A stretch of DNA of 6,072 nucleotides from Betaproteobacteria bacterium. Lineage in GTDB: Bacteria; Pseudomonadota; Gammaproteobacteria; Burkholderiales; Casimicrobiaceae. This document shows positions 1 to 5,795 of the stretch, piece after piece (the first letter of the stretch is position 1; every line of letters begins with the position of its first letter). Both the position numbers and the translations under genes were made by a program. The stretch lies in NCBI GenBank assembly GCA_003153335.1, contig PLYG01000029.1, positions 1 through 6,072 of the forward strand, in the 5' to 3' direction. The notes beneath the pieces are model-generated. The model had not been told where the DNA came from. It saw nothing but the letters and a program-made list of their open reading frames with translations, and did not search any database.

Positions 1-310
1 TGCGCATTTCGGCGATCTTGCCGTCATTGAGCACCATGCCGCCGATCAGTTGTACGTCGAAATGCCGCTGCCCGAGAACCCGCTTGCTCGCCTCGCGGAC
101 CACGGCAAAGGCCTCGGGGAGACTGGCATCCAGTTCTTCGCCATTGGCGACCCGTTCCTTGAACGCACCCGTCCGGGCCCGAAGTTCGTCGTCGGACAGC
201 GCGGCGGTCGCGGGTTCCAAGTCGTTGATCCGCCGGACCGCACGGCTGTATTGCTTGATCAGCCGGTCGTTCCGGCTGCCAAAGACCTTTTTGAGAAGAT
301 TATTGATCAT
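1..310 (-). CDS. secA: Protein translocase subunit SecA, N-terminal 103 codons (runs off left edge)
   Basis: SecA is the cytoplasmic ATPase motor that pushes unfolded preproteins through the SecYEG channel. Reading the minus strand from the ATG at 310-308, the protein begins MINNLLKKVFGSRNDRLIKQ. It continues through RINDLEP, LSDDELRART and RHFDVQLIGGMVLNDGKIAEMR. This is the classic SecA N-terminus (E. coli has FDVQLLGGMVLN and IAEMRTGEGKT). The window ends just before the Walker A motif, so only the start of the first nucleotide-binding domain is present and the gene is cut by the window, not broken. The ribosome site is weak: AAGG lies only 1 nt from the ATG. A terminator-like hairpin sits just upstream, downstream of the M23 peptidase gene on the same strand. 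Identification is secure. Confidence 0.96.
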   Translation of the reverse strand, partial: MINNLLKKVFGSRNDRLIKQYSRAVRRINDLEPATAALSDDELRARTGAFKERVANGEELDASLPEAFAVVREASKRVLGQRHFDVQLIGGMVLNDGKIAEMR

Positions 311-334
311 ACCTTGACCAGTTGGCGGTCTTTC

Positions 335-369
335 CACAAAAAGCAAGGGGTGAGCGCTGGCTCACCCCT
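335..369 (-). terminator. Rho-independent terminator-like hairpin between the M23 gene and secA
   Basis: GGGGTGAGC (347-355) and GCTCACCCC (360-368) form a perfect 9-bp stem with a 4-nt loop, extended by one A-T pair (346/369). On the minus strand the hairpin is followed by TTGCTTTTTG, the U-rich tail of an intrinsic terminator. The stem starts 25 nt after the M23 stop codon, so it fits as that gene's terminator. Its tail ends about 24 nt before the secA start codon. That leaves no room for a complete promoter in between, so it may act as an attenuator in the secA leader. Confidence 0.8.
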
Positions 370-393
370 ACCGGAGAATGCCTGAAAATTGTT

Positions 394-1308
394 TCAGCCA
401 TTGGCCCGCAAAAAGCGGGCGGGGTTCTGCGGCACTCCGTTCAAACGCACCTCGAAGTGCAGGTGCGGACCTGTCGACCTGCCGGTAGATCCGATTTCCG
501 CGATCTTCTGGCCACGAACGACCAGATCGCCTTCCTTCACGAAAAGCTGCGATGCATGCGCATAGCGGCTGATCAGTCCATTGCCGTGATCGATTTCTAC
601 CATTTTACCATATTGGTCATGCCACTCGGCGGCAACGACCTTGCCGCTCGCCGCGGCCAGAACCGCGGTTCCCTTGTCGCCGTGAAAGTCGATTCCTTCG
701 TGAAAGGTCTGGCTTCCCGTGAAGGGGTCGATGCGGTAGCCGAAATTGGATGTGTACTGGACGCTGTCCACCGGCGCGTATGAGGGCAGGAATTTCTTGT
801 TCACGCTATCCTGCACCAGCAGGGCTTCAAGTACGCTCAACTGATCGGTGCGTTCCTCAGTGGTCCGGGTCAGCGCCTGCACTTCGCGGGCGAACTCTTC
901 GACCGTCCAGGCCCGCGGCGGGAGCGACGATTCGGCGCCGCCGCGGCCGGGATTCTTGGCGGGCAACTCCTCCGGCTTGAGTCCCGCGATCTTGGCCAGC
1001 TTCTCCCCCAGGCCATCGAGACGCAGCAACTGCCCCTGCAATTCGCCGACCTTGAGCGCCATTGCGTTGAGGTGTTCTTCCATGTACAACTGCGCCCGTT
1101 GCGCTTCCTTGCGCTGATCGGAAAGAACAATCGCCTGCAGCCACGGATGATTGATCGCGGTGGCATAGCGCAATAGGCTGTAATTGAGCACCGTGGCCAG
1201 TCCGACCAGGAGAATGAACCCGATCAGAACGCCCAGTGCATAATGCCGCCAGGACAGGGTGATCGATCTTGTCTTGGCAAGATTGCTGGAAACCAGAATA
1301 ATGTTCAC
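394..1308 (-). CDS. Membrane-anchored M23 (LytM-type) zinc metallopeptidase
   Basis: Probable envelope peptidoglycan endopeptidase, or LytM-fold regulator of amidases, anchored in the inner membrane and facing the periplasm. Numbered from the GTG start (304 aa), it has a short cytoplasmic N-terminus (MNIILVSSNLAKTRSITLSW) and one membrane helix at about 23-45. A charged, coiled-coil-like stretch lies at about 60-105 and a linker rich in Pro, Gly and Arg at about 112-135. The C-terminal M23 domain spans about 183-298. All metal and catalytic residues are present: HxxxD (H203, D207), H251 in YAHAS, and HLH (H282, H284). The catalytic fold is therefore intact, not the degenerate EnvC/NlpD type. 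GTG at 1308 is preferred over the in-frame ATG at 1326, because GGGGGAG lies 6 nt before the GTG and is itself inside the longer reading. The neighbours secA (downstream) and dciA (divergent) match the betaproteobacterial arrangement I recall. The exact physiological substrate is not known. Confidence 0.93.
   Translation of the reverse strand: MNIILVSSNLAKTRSITLSWRHYALGVLIGFILLVGLATVLNYSLLRYATAINHPWLQAIVLSDQRKEAQRAQLYMEEHLNAMALKVGELQGQLLRLDGLGEKLAKIAGLKPEELPAKNPGRGGAESSLPPRAWTVEEFAREVQALTRTTEERTDQLSVLEALLVQDSVNKKFLPSYAPVDSVQYTSNFGYRIDPFTGSQTFHEGIDFHGDKGTAVLAAASGKVVAAEWHDQYGKMVEIDHGNGLISRYAHASQLFVKEGDLVVRGQKIAEIGSTGRSTGPHLHFEVRLNGVPQNPARFLRANG
1274..1302 (+). promoter_or_regulatory. Sigma-70-like promoter for dciA inside the M23 5' coding end
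   Basis: TTGGCA (1274-1279, 5 of 6 to TTGACA), a 17-nt spacer, then AATAAT (1297-1302, 5 of 6 to TATAAT), reading toward dciA. A start near 1309 would leave a leader of about 48 nt. The spacer holds a small dyad, CTGG-AAA-CCAG (1286-1296). The promoter overlaps the first codons of the divergent M23 gene. Called from sequence match only. Confidence 0.6.
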
Positions 1309-1314
1309 TGGGTA

Positions 1315-1321
1315 CTCCCCC
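1315..1321 (-). promoter_or_regulatory. Shine-Dalgarno site deciding the M23 GTG start
   Basis: GGGGGAG on the minus strand with a 6-nt spacer to the GTG at 1308-1306. The upstream in-frame ATG (1326) overlaps this site and has no purine-rich stretch of its own at a good distance, so the GTG reading, beginning MNIILVSS, is the likelier start. Confidence 0.7.
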
Positions 1322-1356
1322 GCCATGACGTTACATCACAGCATTTTGAACGACAC

Positions 1357-1782
1357 ATGATCCCGCGCAGGATGCAGCGCATCGTCACCGACGATCCCGC
1401 GCTCGCTGCGCTTTGGGATCGAACCAAGCCGTTGCGCGAACTGCAAAAACACTATGCCGCCTGCGTGCCGCCGTACTTGCGCACGGCGTCTCGCGTTGGA
1501 TCCGTTGCCGGGGACGAACTCAAATTGTTCGCGGACAGCGGTGCGGCGGCGACCAGACTCCGGCTGCTTGCACCGGGATTGCTCGCGGAATTCCGCAGCA
1601 AGGGCTGGCAATTTAGCGCAATTCGGGTCGCCGTGCAAGTTCGGTCCCGGACTGAACCTGCGCCTAAGTCACCGCGAAAATCCCTGGACACCCAAGGTAA
1701 ACAGTCGTTGCAGCGGCTGGCCGACCAGTTGCCAGAGTCCCCGCTGCAGGCTGCGATCAGGCGGCTGGCGAAGCTCAAATAG
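1357..1782 (+). CDS. dciA: DciA / DUF721 family helicase-loader protein
   Basis: DciA proteins are the widespread bacterial loaders or operators of the replicative helicase DnaB, used where DnaC or DnaI is absent. The 141-aa product has the family layout. A helical start (LWDRTKPLRELQKHYAACVPP) is followed by the small KH-like core: a strand region ending GDELKLFADSGAAATRLRLLAPGLL, then a basic strand IRVAVQVR. The tail is polar (KSPRKSLDTQGKQ) and helical and probably flexible, as expected for this family. It is short, as is usual for betaproteobacterial members. The start is uncertain. ATG 1357 gives the full conserved N-terminus, but neither it nor the in-frame ATG at 1372 has a good ribosome site. 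Reading could extend in frame up to 1243, but that part overlaps the M23 gene and looks unconserved. The gene is divergent from M23 and convergent with the 61-aa gene. No mutation or damage is seen. Confidence 0.82.
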   Translation: MIPRRMQRIVTDDPALAALWDRTKPLRELQKHYAACVPPYLRTASRVGSVAGDELKLFADSGAAATRLRLLAPGLLAEFRSKGWQFSAIRVAVQVRSRTEPAPKSPRKSLDTQGKQSLQRLADQLPESPLQAAIRRLAKLK

Positions 1783-1802
1783 AGGAAGCCGGGAGGGTTG
1801 TT

Positions 1803-1825
1803 GCCGGCGTCCGGCCTGAGCAGGC
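1803..1825. terminator. Overlapping hairpins between convergent genes (weak terminator candidate)
   Basis: GCCGG-CGT-CCGGC (1803-1815) and GCCTG-AG-CAGGC (1814-1825) are short GC-rich stems in the 52-bp gap between the dciA stop and the stop of the minus-strand 61-aa gene. They nearly abut. Neither strand has a U-run after them, so intrinsic termination is not well supported. Position alone suggests a bidirectional role. Confidence 0.3.
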
Positions 1826-1834
1826 TGCAGGTAC

Positions 1835-2020
1835 TCAAAGGATCAGCGCAAAGCGCTCCAGCGCCATGAACGCCAGCACGCCAAGCATGATGAACACCAC
1901 GTACGTCGCCGTCTGGAAGATAAAGCGCAGGTAGCGCCGGTCACGCGTGTAAAAATACATCGCGCCTGCTACCGCGAGCGAGATCAGCGACAGGACAAAG
2001 ACTATGCGCAGCAGGAGCAT
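1835..2020 (-). CDS. Small two-helix membrane protein, function unknown
   Basis: A 61-aa protein with two hydrophobic segments, at about 3-24 and 36-56. They are joined by a short, strongly charged loop, TRDRRYLRF (25-33). The basic loop should lie in the cytoplasm by the positive-inside rule, which puts both ends in the periplasm. The hairpin shape and the TRDRRYLRF linker resemble small hypothetical proteins I recall from betaproteobacterial genomes, but I cannot name a family with certainty. The ATG at 2020 is the first start; the ribosome site before it is weak. It lies on the same strand as the TRAP genes but is separated from DUF1850 by 170 bp, almost all of it the palindromic repeat, so membership of that operon is doubtful. 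Its composition is typical of a real membrane protein, and no overlapping frame offers a better gene. Confidence 0.6.
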   Translation of the reverse strand: MLLLRIVFVLSLISLAVAGAMYFYTRDRRYLRFIFQTATYVVFIMLGVLAFMALERFALIL

Positions 2021-2028
2021 GCACGTTA

Positions 2029-2187
2029 CCAGTCTGCTGAAAAGCGTAGCGAGGATGGCCAGCTGCTAGGCCTCAGTTGGCAAATGAGGCGCGCAGAAAC
2101 CGGAGCGTACTTAGGCGTACGTGAGGATTTCGAGCACCGTGCAACGACGCAGATGGCCACCGCAGTAGCTTTTCAACAGCCTGCTAG
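2029..2187. repeat. MITE-like palindromic element with imperfect terminal inverted repeats
   Basis: The left end (2029-2045, CCAGTCTGCTGAAAAGC) matches the reverse complement of the right end (2168-2184, GCAGGCTGTTGAAAAGC) at 14 of 17 bases. The match continues inward less exactly, through TGGCCA and CTGC on both sides (to about 2066 and 2147). Between the arms are two further stems: GCCTCA/TGAGGC (2070-2075 and 2085-2090) and CGTAC/GTACG (2106-2110 and 2117-2121). No protein of substance is encoded. The element fills nearly the whole gap between the DUF1850 stop and the 61-aa gene, ending 3 nt after the DUF1850 stop. From memory, similar stretches with CTGTTGAAAA ends and the core around CGGAGCGTAC recur in betaproteobacterial genomes. 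I could not verify that here. Confidence 0.6.
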
Positions 2188-2190
2188 ATC

Positions 2191-2571
2191 TCAAGGGACG
2201 TCGCACGCCATGACGGTAGTCGTTCCCGCGCTGACGGGAATCCAGTTCGCGAGAGGCCCGCAAACGCCGTCAACACAAACCTCGTAGTCCTGGACGTAGG
2301 TCGAGCGGGCGAGATGCAGTGCCGCTTGGGGCGGCAGAGCCGGCCGATAATGCCACGCACCGTCCCGCAACACCGCCCCGGCGGGCGGCTCCATGCCTGC
2401 CCCCGAGCCGCGAACGCGCGCCTCGGTCAAGTCGAGGTTACCGCCAACAACGCGGTAGTCCTCTTCCCAGCGGATCTTTTCGATCGAATGCGTCCAGGCC
2501 AGGGTGAACTGCGTGGTCGCGATGAACGCGTGCAGTGCACCGGCACCCAGGCAGATTCCCAGCACCGGCAT
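2191..2571 (-). CDS. DUF1850 protein, probable accessory component of the TAXI-TRAP transporter
   Basis: A 126-aa protein with the DUF1850 pattern: a hydrophobic N-terminus (about 1-20), then FTLAWTHSIEKIRWEEDY with the conserved HS..E..W.E core (H28, S29, E31, W35, E36). The glycine-rich GSGAGMEPP (55-63), an aromatic GAWHYRP, and a C-terminal YEVCVDGVCGPL with two cysteines (C99, C104) follow. The two cysteines could form a disulfide, which fits a periplasmic or membrane-tethered location. The family is often found next to TAXI-type TRAP permeases; its biochemical role is not established to my knowledge. Its ATG (2571) directly follows the permease TGA (2574-2572) with no gap. No ribosome site lies within normal distance, so translation is probably coupled to the permease. 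C7 does not sit in a convincing lipobox. Confidence 0.85.
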   Translation of the reverse strand: MPVLGICLGAGALHAFIATTQFTLAWTHSIEKIRWEEDYRVVGGNLDLTEARVRGSGAGMEPPAGAVLRDGAWHYRPALPPQAALHLARSTYVQDYEVCVDGVCGPLANWIPVSAGTTTVMACDVP

Positions 2572-4668
2572 TCACGCGGCCAGCGCGGCCCCTGACCTGC
2601 TCTTCCAGAAATGCCAGAGCAGAAAGGCCGCACCGATGGCGAAGCCCGCTTCATCGGTCCACGTGACCGCGGTGACCAGCAGCAGCGCGGCCCCGGCGCA
2701 AACGATACGTTCCCCCCAGTTCAGCGGCGTGCGCAGATAGCCGACCGCCGCCGCCCCCCACAGGCAGATCGCGACGACCGCCTTGAACACCATGTACACG
2801 GTGTCATACCACGTGCCGCCCTGCATCATCAGCGCAGGATCATAGACCGCCATGAACGGAATCACAAAGCCGGCGATGGCGATCTGCGTGGCCTTGAAGC
2901 CGATCTTGACGAACGACGCCTTCGCGATCGATGCCGCGGCGAGCGCCGCCAAGGCCACCGGCGGCGTCAGATCCGCCATGATGCCGAAATAGAACACGAA
3001 CATGTGCGAAACAATCAGCGGCACGCCCAGCTTGAGCAGCGCCGGCGCCGCGATCGAACTGGTAATGATGTAGTTCGGAATCGTGGGAATCCCCATGCCG
3101 AGGATCAGGCACACGATCATCGTCAGCACCAGCGACAGAAAGAGGCTCTTCGCGCCCACGTCGAGGATGAAGCCGGCGAATGTGGTTGCCGCGCCGGTCA
3201 GGGTCAGGGTACCGATGATGATGCCGACGATCGCGCAGGCGATACCCACGGGGAGTGCCTGCTTGGCGCCATCGACCAGGCTCGAACGCATCACGTGCAG
3301 GGTTTCGCGCCCACCCTTGATCACGAAATTGATCGCCACCAGCAGCGCGACCAGGCCGATCACCACCCAGATTCCGAATTTGAGGAAGGCGCTCGCAACC
3401 ACGCCGATCGCAATCCAGAAAAAGAAGCGAAACGCCATGGGTCCAATGCCGGCGGCAATGCCCGCGCCCAGAATGAGCACCGAAGTCAGCGCCAGACCCG
3501 TCATGCCGGCGAACATCGGCGTGAAGCCGTCGAACAGCATGTACACCAGCGCCGCCAGCGGCAGCAGCAGGTACCAGTTATCGACAATGGCTTTCCACGG
3601 ATTCGGGCACTGGTCCTTCGGCATGCCGAGCAGCTTGGCACGCCCCGCCTCGAGGTGCACCATCCAGAATGCGGTCACGTAGTAGAGCACCGCCGGGATG
3701 ACCGCCGCCTTGCAGATCTCGACGTACGGGACATTGAGCGTCTCCGCCATGATGAAGGCGACCGCGCCCATCACCGGCGGCATGATCTGGCCGCCCATGC
3801 TCGACGTGGCTTCGACGGCGCCCGCGAACACCGAGCTGTACCCGAAGCGCTTCATCAGCGGAATCGTGAACTGGCCGACCGTCAGCACATTGGCCACGCC
3901 CGAGCCGCTGATGGTGCCCATCAGGCCCGAAGAGATCACCGCCACCTTCGCCGGACCGCCGCGCGCGTGGCCGACGAATCCCAGCGCGACGTTGTTGAAC
4001 AGCCGGATCATCCCGGCGTGTTCCAGAAACGAACCGAACAGGATGAACAGGAAGATGTAGGTCGCCGACACCAGCACCGGAATTCCGTAGATGCCCTCGG
4101 TGCCGAGATAAAGCTGGGACACGATCTGATCGTAGGCAAACGGCCGGTGCGCGAGCACACCGGGCAGATACTCGCCGAACATCCCGTAGGCGAGAAACGC
4201 CGCGCAGATGATGGGCAGTGCGAAGCCCACGACGCGCCGCGCCGCTTCGAACACCAGGATGACGACAATGGTCCCGACGACCAGATCGATTGTAGTCGGG
4301 TCGCCCATCCGCTGGATGAGTTCCGTTTCGAAAACCCAGTGATAAAACGCGAGCGTGGCCCCGGCGGCGGCCAGAATCCAGTCGTACCACGCCACGCGCT
4401 TCAGGTCGCTCTTTTGTGACCGGGGGTAGAGCAGGAAAATGATCAGCATCAGGAAGCCCACATGCAGCGATCGCGCCACCTGGCTCGACAGCGGGCTGAA
4501 TGCGGCAATGAACAGCTGGTAGCTCGAAAACGCCAGCGCCGCACCCAGCAGCAGCAGGTGCGAAATCCCGCTCAGCATCCGGCGCTGCCCGTACTCCTCG
4601 AACTCCGCGGGTTCCGGATGCACGATAGTCTGTTCCACCGGATCCACCGGCTGGTGCTTGTCTGGCAC
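2572..4668 (-). CDS. TAXI-type TRAP transporter, fused 4TM+12TM permease (DctQM-like)
   Basis: Inner-membrane permease of a tripartite ATP-independent periplasmic transporter, importing a solute from its binding protein with an ion gradient. The 698-aa protein has a polar, acidic N-terminus (1-30). The small-subunit (Q-like) helices follow at about 31-160 and the large M-like part after that. M-type signatures are clear: GTISGSGVANVLTVGQFTIP (251-270), then EATSSMGGQIMPPVMGAVAF (286-305). The second-half counterpart is GMGIPTIPNYI (524-534), SIAAPALLKLGV (538-549), HMFVFYFG (555-562) and the TPPVALAALAAASIA motif (568-582). A hydrophobic stretch at about 408-451 seems additional to the minimal fused-permease pattern. 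The GTG start (4668) is supported by AAGGAG 6 nt upstream. It lies 162 bp downstream of the binding-protein gene, and DUF1850 follows with no gap. Family assignment is firm. The transported compound is unknown; dicarboxylates, glutamate or similar anions are family precedents only. Confidence 0.95.
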   Translation of the reverse strand: MPDKHQPVDPVEQTIVHPEPAEFEEYGQRRMLSGISHLLLLGAALAFSSYQLFIAAFSPLSSQVARSLHVGFLMLIIFLLYPRSQKSDLKRVAWYDWILAAAGATLAFYHWVFETELIQRMGDPTTIDLVVGTIVVILVFEAARRVVGFALPIICAAFLAYGMFGEYLPGVLAHRPFAYDQIVSQLYLGTEGIYGIPVLVSATYIFLFILFGSFLEHAGMIRLFNNVALGFVGHARGGPAKVAVISSGLMGTISGSGVANVLTVGQFTIPLMKRFGYSSVFAGAVEATSSMGGQIMPPVMGAVAFIMAETLNVPYVEICKAAVIPAVLYYVTAFWMVHLEAGRAKLLGMPKDQCPNPWKAIVDNWYLLLPLAALVYMLFDGFTPMFAGMTGLALTSVLILGAGIAAGIGPMAFRFFFWIAIGVVASAFLKFGIWVVIGLVALLVAINFVIKGGRETLHVMRSSLVDGAKQALPVGIACAIVGIIIGTLTLTGAATTFAGFILDVGAKSLFLSLVLTMIVCLILGMGIPTIPNYIITSSIAAPALLKLGVPLIVSHMFVFYFGIMADLTPPVALAALAAASIAKASFVKIGFKATQIAIAGFVIPFMAVYDPALMMQGGTWYDTVYMVFKAVVAICLWGAAAVGYLRTPLNWGERIVCAGAALLLVTAVTWTDEAGFAIGAAFLLWHFWKSRSGAALAA

Positions 4669-4674
4669 GGCTCT

Positions 4675-4680
4675 CTCCTT
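4675..4680 (-). promoter_or_regulatory. Shine-Dalgarno site deciding the permease GTG start
   Basis: AAGGAG on the minus strand with a 6-nt spacer (AGAGCC) to the GTG at 4668-4666. The next in-frame ATG, codon 31, would remove the polar N-terminal tail and has no comparable site. Confidence 0.75.
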
Positions 4681-4791
4681 CTGACCCGAGCTCGCAGGCT
4701 ATTCCACTACGCCGGGCCGGCTTTTTTGCGATTCGGGCGGCGCAGCGGCTTTAGTGAATGTATCAGCGATGCGCCAGCCCCAGCGTCAACT

Positions 4792-4817
4792 GCGCCGCGC
4801 TGCGCTCCGCACGGCGC
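4792..4817 (-). promoter_or_regulatory. GC-rich stem-loop between binding-protein and permease genes
   Basis: GCGCCG (4792-4797) pairs with CGGCGC (4812-4817). Inside, TGCG (4801-4804) pairs with CGCA (4808-4811) around a 3-nt loop, with CGC bulged on one side. It begins 13 nt after the stop of the binding-protein gene. No U-run follows on the minus strand, so it is not a standard terminator. Such structures after the first gene of transport operons often protect the upstream mRNA or lower downstream expression, which would give more binding protein than permease. That role is inferred. Confidence 0.4.
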
Positions 4818-4830
4818 CTGGCCGGAATCC

Positions 4831-5775
4831 TCACTTGAGCAGGCCGACTTCCTTGTAATACTTTGCGGCGCCCGGGTGCAGCGGAACGGGGAGGCTCTTG
4901 ATGGCATTTTCCCGCTTGATTTCCTTGGCCGCACTGTGCGAGGCGACTAACTGGTCAAGGTTTTCGTACATGCTCTTGGTCATCTTGTACACGATGTCGT
5001 CCGGAACACCTTCATGCGTCACCAGAAAATTCTGGATCGTAATCGAGGGCACGTCGCCATCCTGGCCTTCATAAGTCTTGGCCGGAATCATCGCCGGCAG
5101 ATACGCGGCATCGCCAATCTTCGTAACGACCGCCGCGGGCACCGCGACGACGACGATTTTCATGCTGGTCGCGAGATCGCGCAATGCCGAAACGCCCAGC
5201 CCCGCCGACTGCAAGGTCACGTCGAGCTGGCGGTTCTTCATCAGCTCGACCGACTCCCCGAACGGAAGGTATTCGACCTTGGCGAAATCCTTGTACGTCA
5301 GCCCCGCGGCCTTGAGCACCGCCCGCGCGTTGAGTTCGGTGCCGGACTTCGCGGCGCCAACCGAAATGCGCTTGCCCTTGAGATCGGCCAATGTCTTGAT
5401 CCCGGACTCGACGCTGGCCACGATCTGAATGTAGTTCGAATAAATGCCGGCGATCGTGCGCAGCTTTTTCAGCGGCGTCTTGAATCCCGCCTCTTCGTCG
5501 CCTTTCCACGCATCGGACAACGAATCGCCCAGCGTAAACGCGACTTCCCCACGCCCCACCTGCAACAGATTCAAATTTTCAGCCGAAGCCTTGGTCACTT
5601 GCACCGCGCTCTTGGCGTCGGGAATCGCCTTGGTGTAGATCTGGGACAGCGCCACGCCAAGGGGGTAGTAAACACCGCTCGTCCCGCCGGTCAGAATGTT
5701 GATGAATTGTGCCGACCAGGCAGCCGGCGCGATGGCCAATGCCAAGGAAACTGCGGCAATTCGAAGCAAAAGCAC
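4831..5775 (-). CDS. TAXI family TRAP transporter solute-binding protein
   Basis: Periplasmic receptor that captures the substrate and delivers it to the fused permease. The 314-aa precursor has a clear signal peptide (MLLLRIAAVSLALAIAPAAWSA), with likely cleavage after A22 (AWSA/QF). The mature part opens with INILTGGTSGVYYPLG, the hallmark of TAXI proteins. Typical later elements are LQVGRGEVAFTLGDSLSDAW, LADLKGKRISVGAAKSGTEL, the FQ/VELMKNRQLDVTLQSAG-type hinge region, and the C-terminal PLHPGAAKYYKEVGL. Length is normal for the family. The GTG start is supported by CAGGAG with a 7-nt spacer. Known TAXI ligands include glutamate or glutamine (a Thermus structure) and 2-oxoglutarate; ligand contacts cannot be read off here. 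It is first in the module and probably transcribed from the promoter near 5830. Confidence 0.95.
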   Translation of the reverse strand: MLLLRIAAVSLALAIAPAAWSAQFINILTGGTSGVYYPLGVALSQIYTKAIPDAKSAVQVTKASAENLNLLQVGRGEVAFTLGDSLSDAWKGDEEAGFKTPLKKLRTIAGIYSNYIQIVASVESGIKTLADLKGKRISVGAAKSGTELNARAVLKAAGLTYKDFAKVEYLPFGESVELMKNRQLDVTLQSAGLGVSALRDLATSMKIVVVAVPAAVVTKIGDAAYLPAMIPAKTYEGQDGDVPSITIQNFLVTHEGVPDDIVYKMTKSMYENLDQLVASHSAAKEIKRENAIKSLPVPLHPGAAKYYKEVGLLK

Positions 5776-5782
5776 GGGTATT

Positions 5783-5788
5783 CTCCTG
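5783..5788 (-). promoter_or_regulatory. Shine-Dalgarno site deciding the binding-protein GTG start
   Basis: CAGGAG on the minus strand with a 7-nt spacer (AATACCC) to the GTG at 5775-5773. This start gives a complete signal peptide. No in-frame ATG closer to the mature protein would keep it. Confidence 0.8.
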
Positions 5789-5795
5789 AGTGTCG

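Noticed and set aside
322..783. A 153-aa plus-strand frame over the secA-M23 gap and the M23 C-terminus
   Set aside because: It spans a terminator hairpin and the antisense of the M23 active-site region and has no recognisable domain.
1309..1326. ATG at 1326 as the M23 start
   Set aside because: It overlaps the strong GGGGGAG ribosome site that fits the GTG at 1308, and the six extra residues look unconserved.
2003..2020. Shared MLLLRI start of the 61-aa protein and the TAXI binding protein as a duplication
   Set aside because: The codons differ at most positions and similarity stops after six residues; two hydrophobic N-termini that look alike by chance.
2084..2287. A 67-aa plus-strand frame across the palindromic element
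   Set aside because: It is translation of the repeat plus antisense of DUF1850, with no ribosome site. Frames like this are often annotated by mistake in such repeats.
2611..4419. A 602-aa open frame on the plus strand opposite the permease gene
   Set aside because: Its product is extremely rich in Arg, His, Asp and Gln with no fold-like pattern. It is the antisense shadow of a GC-rich membrane-protein gene that has clear family motifs on the other strand.
4711..4728. GCCG-GGC-CGGC followed by TTTTTT on the plus strand, like a terminator
   Set aside because: The stem is only 4 bp and no plus-strand gene ends before it, so there is nothing for it to terminate.
4763..4789. TTGACG (minus strand) as an internal promoter for the permease
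   Set aside because: The -35 is good, but no -10 of better than about 4 of 6 occurs at 16-18 nt, so it is mentioned only as a possibility in the findings.
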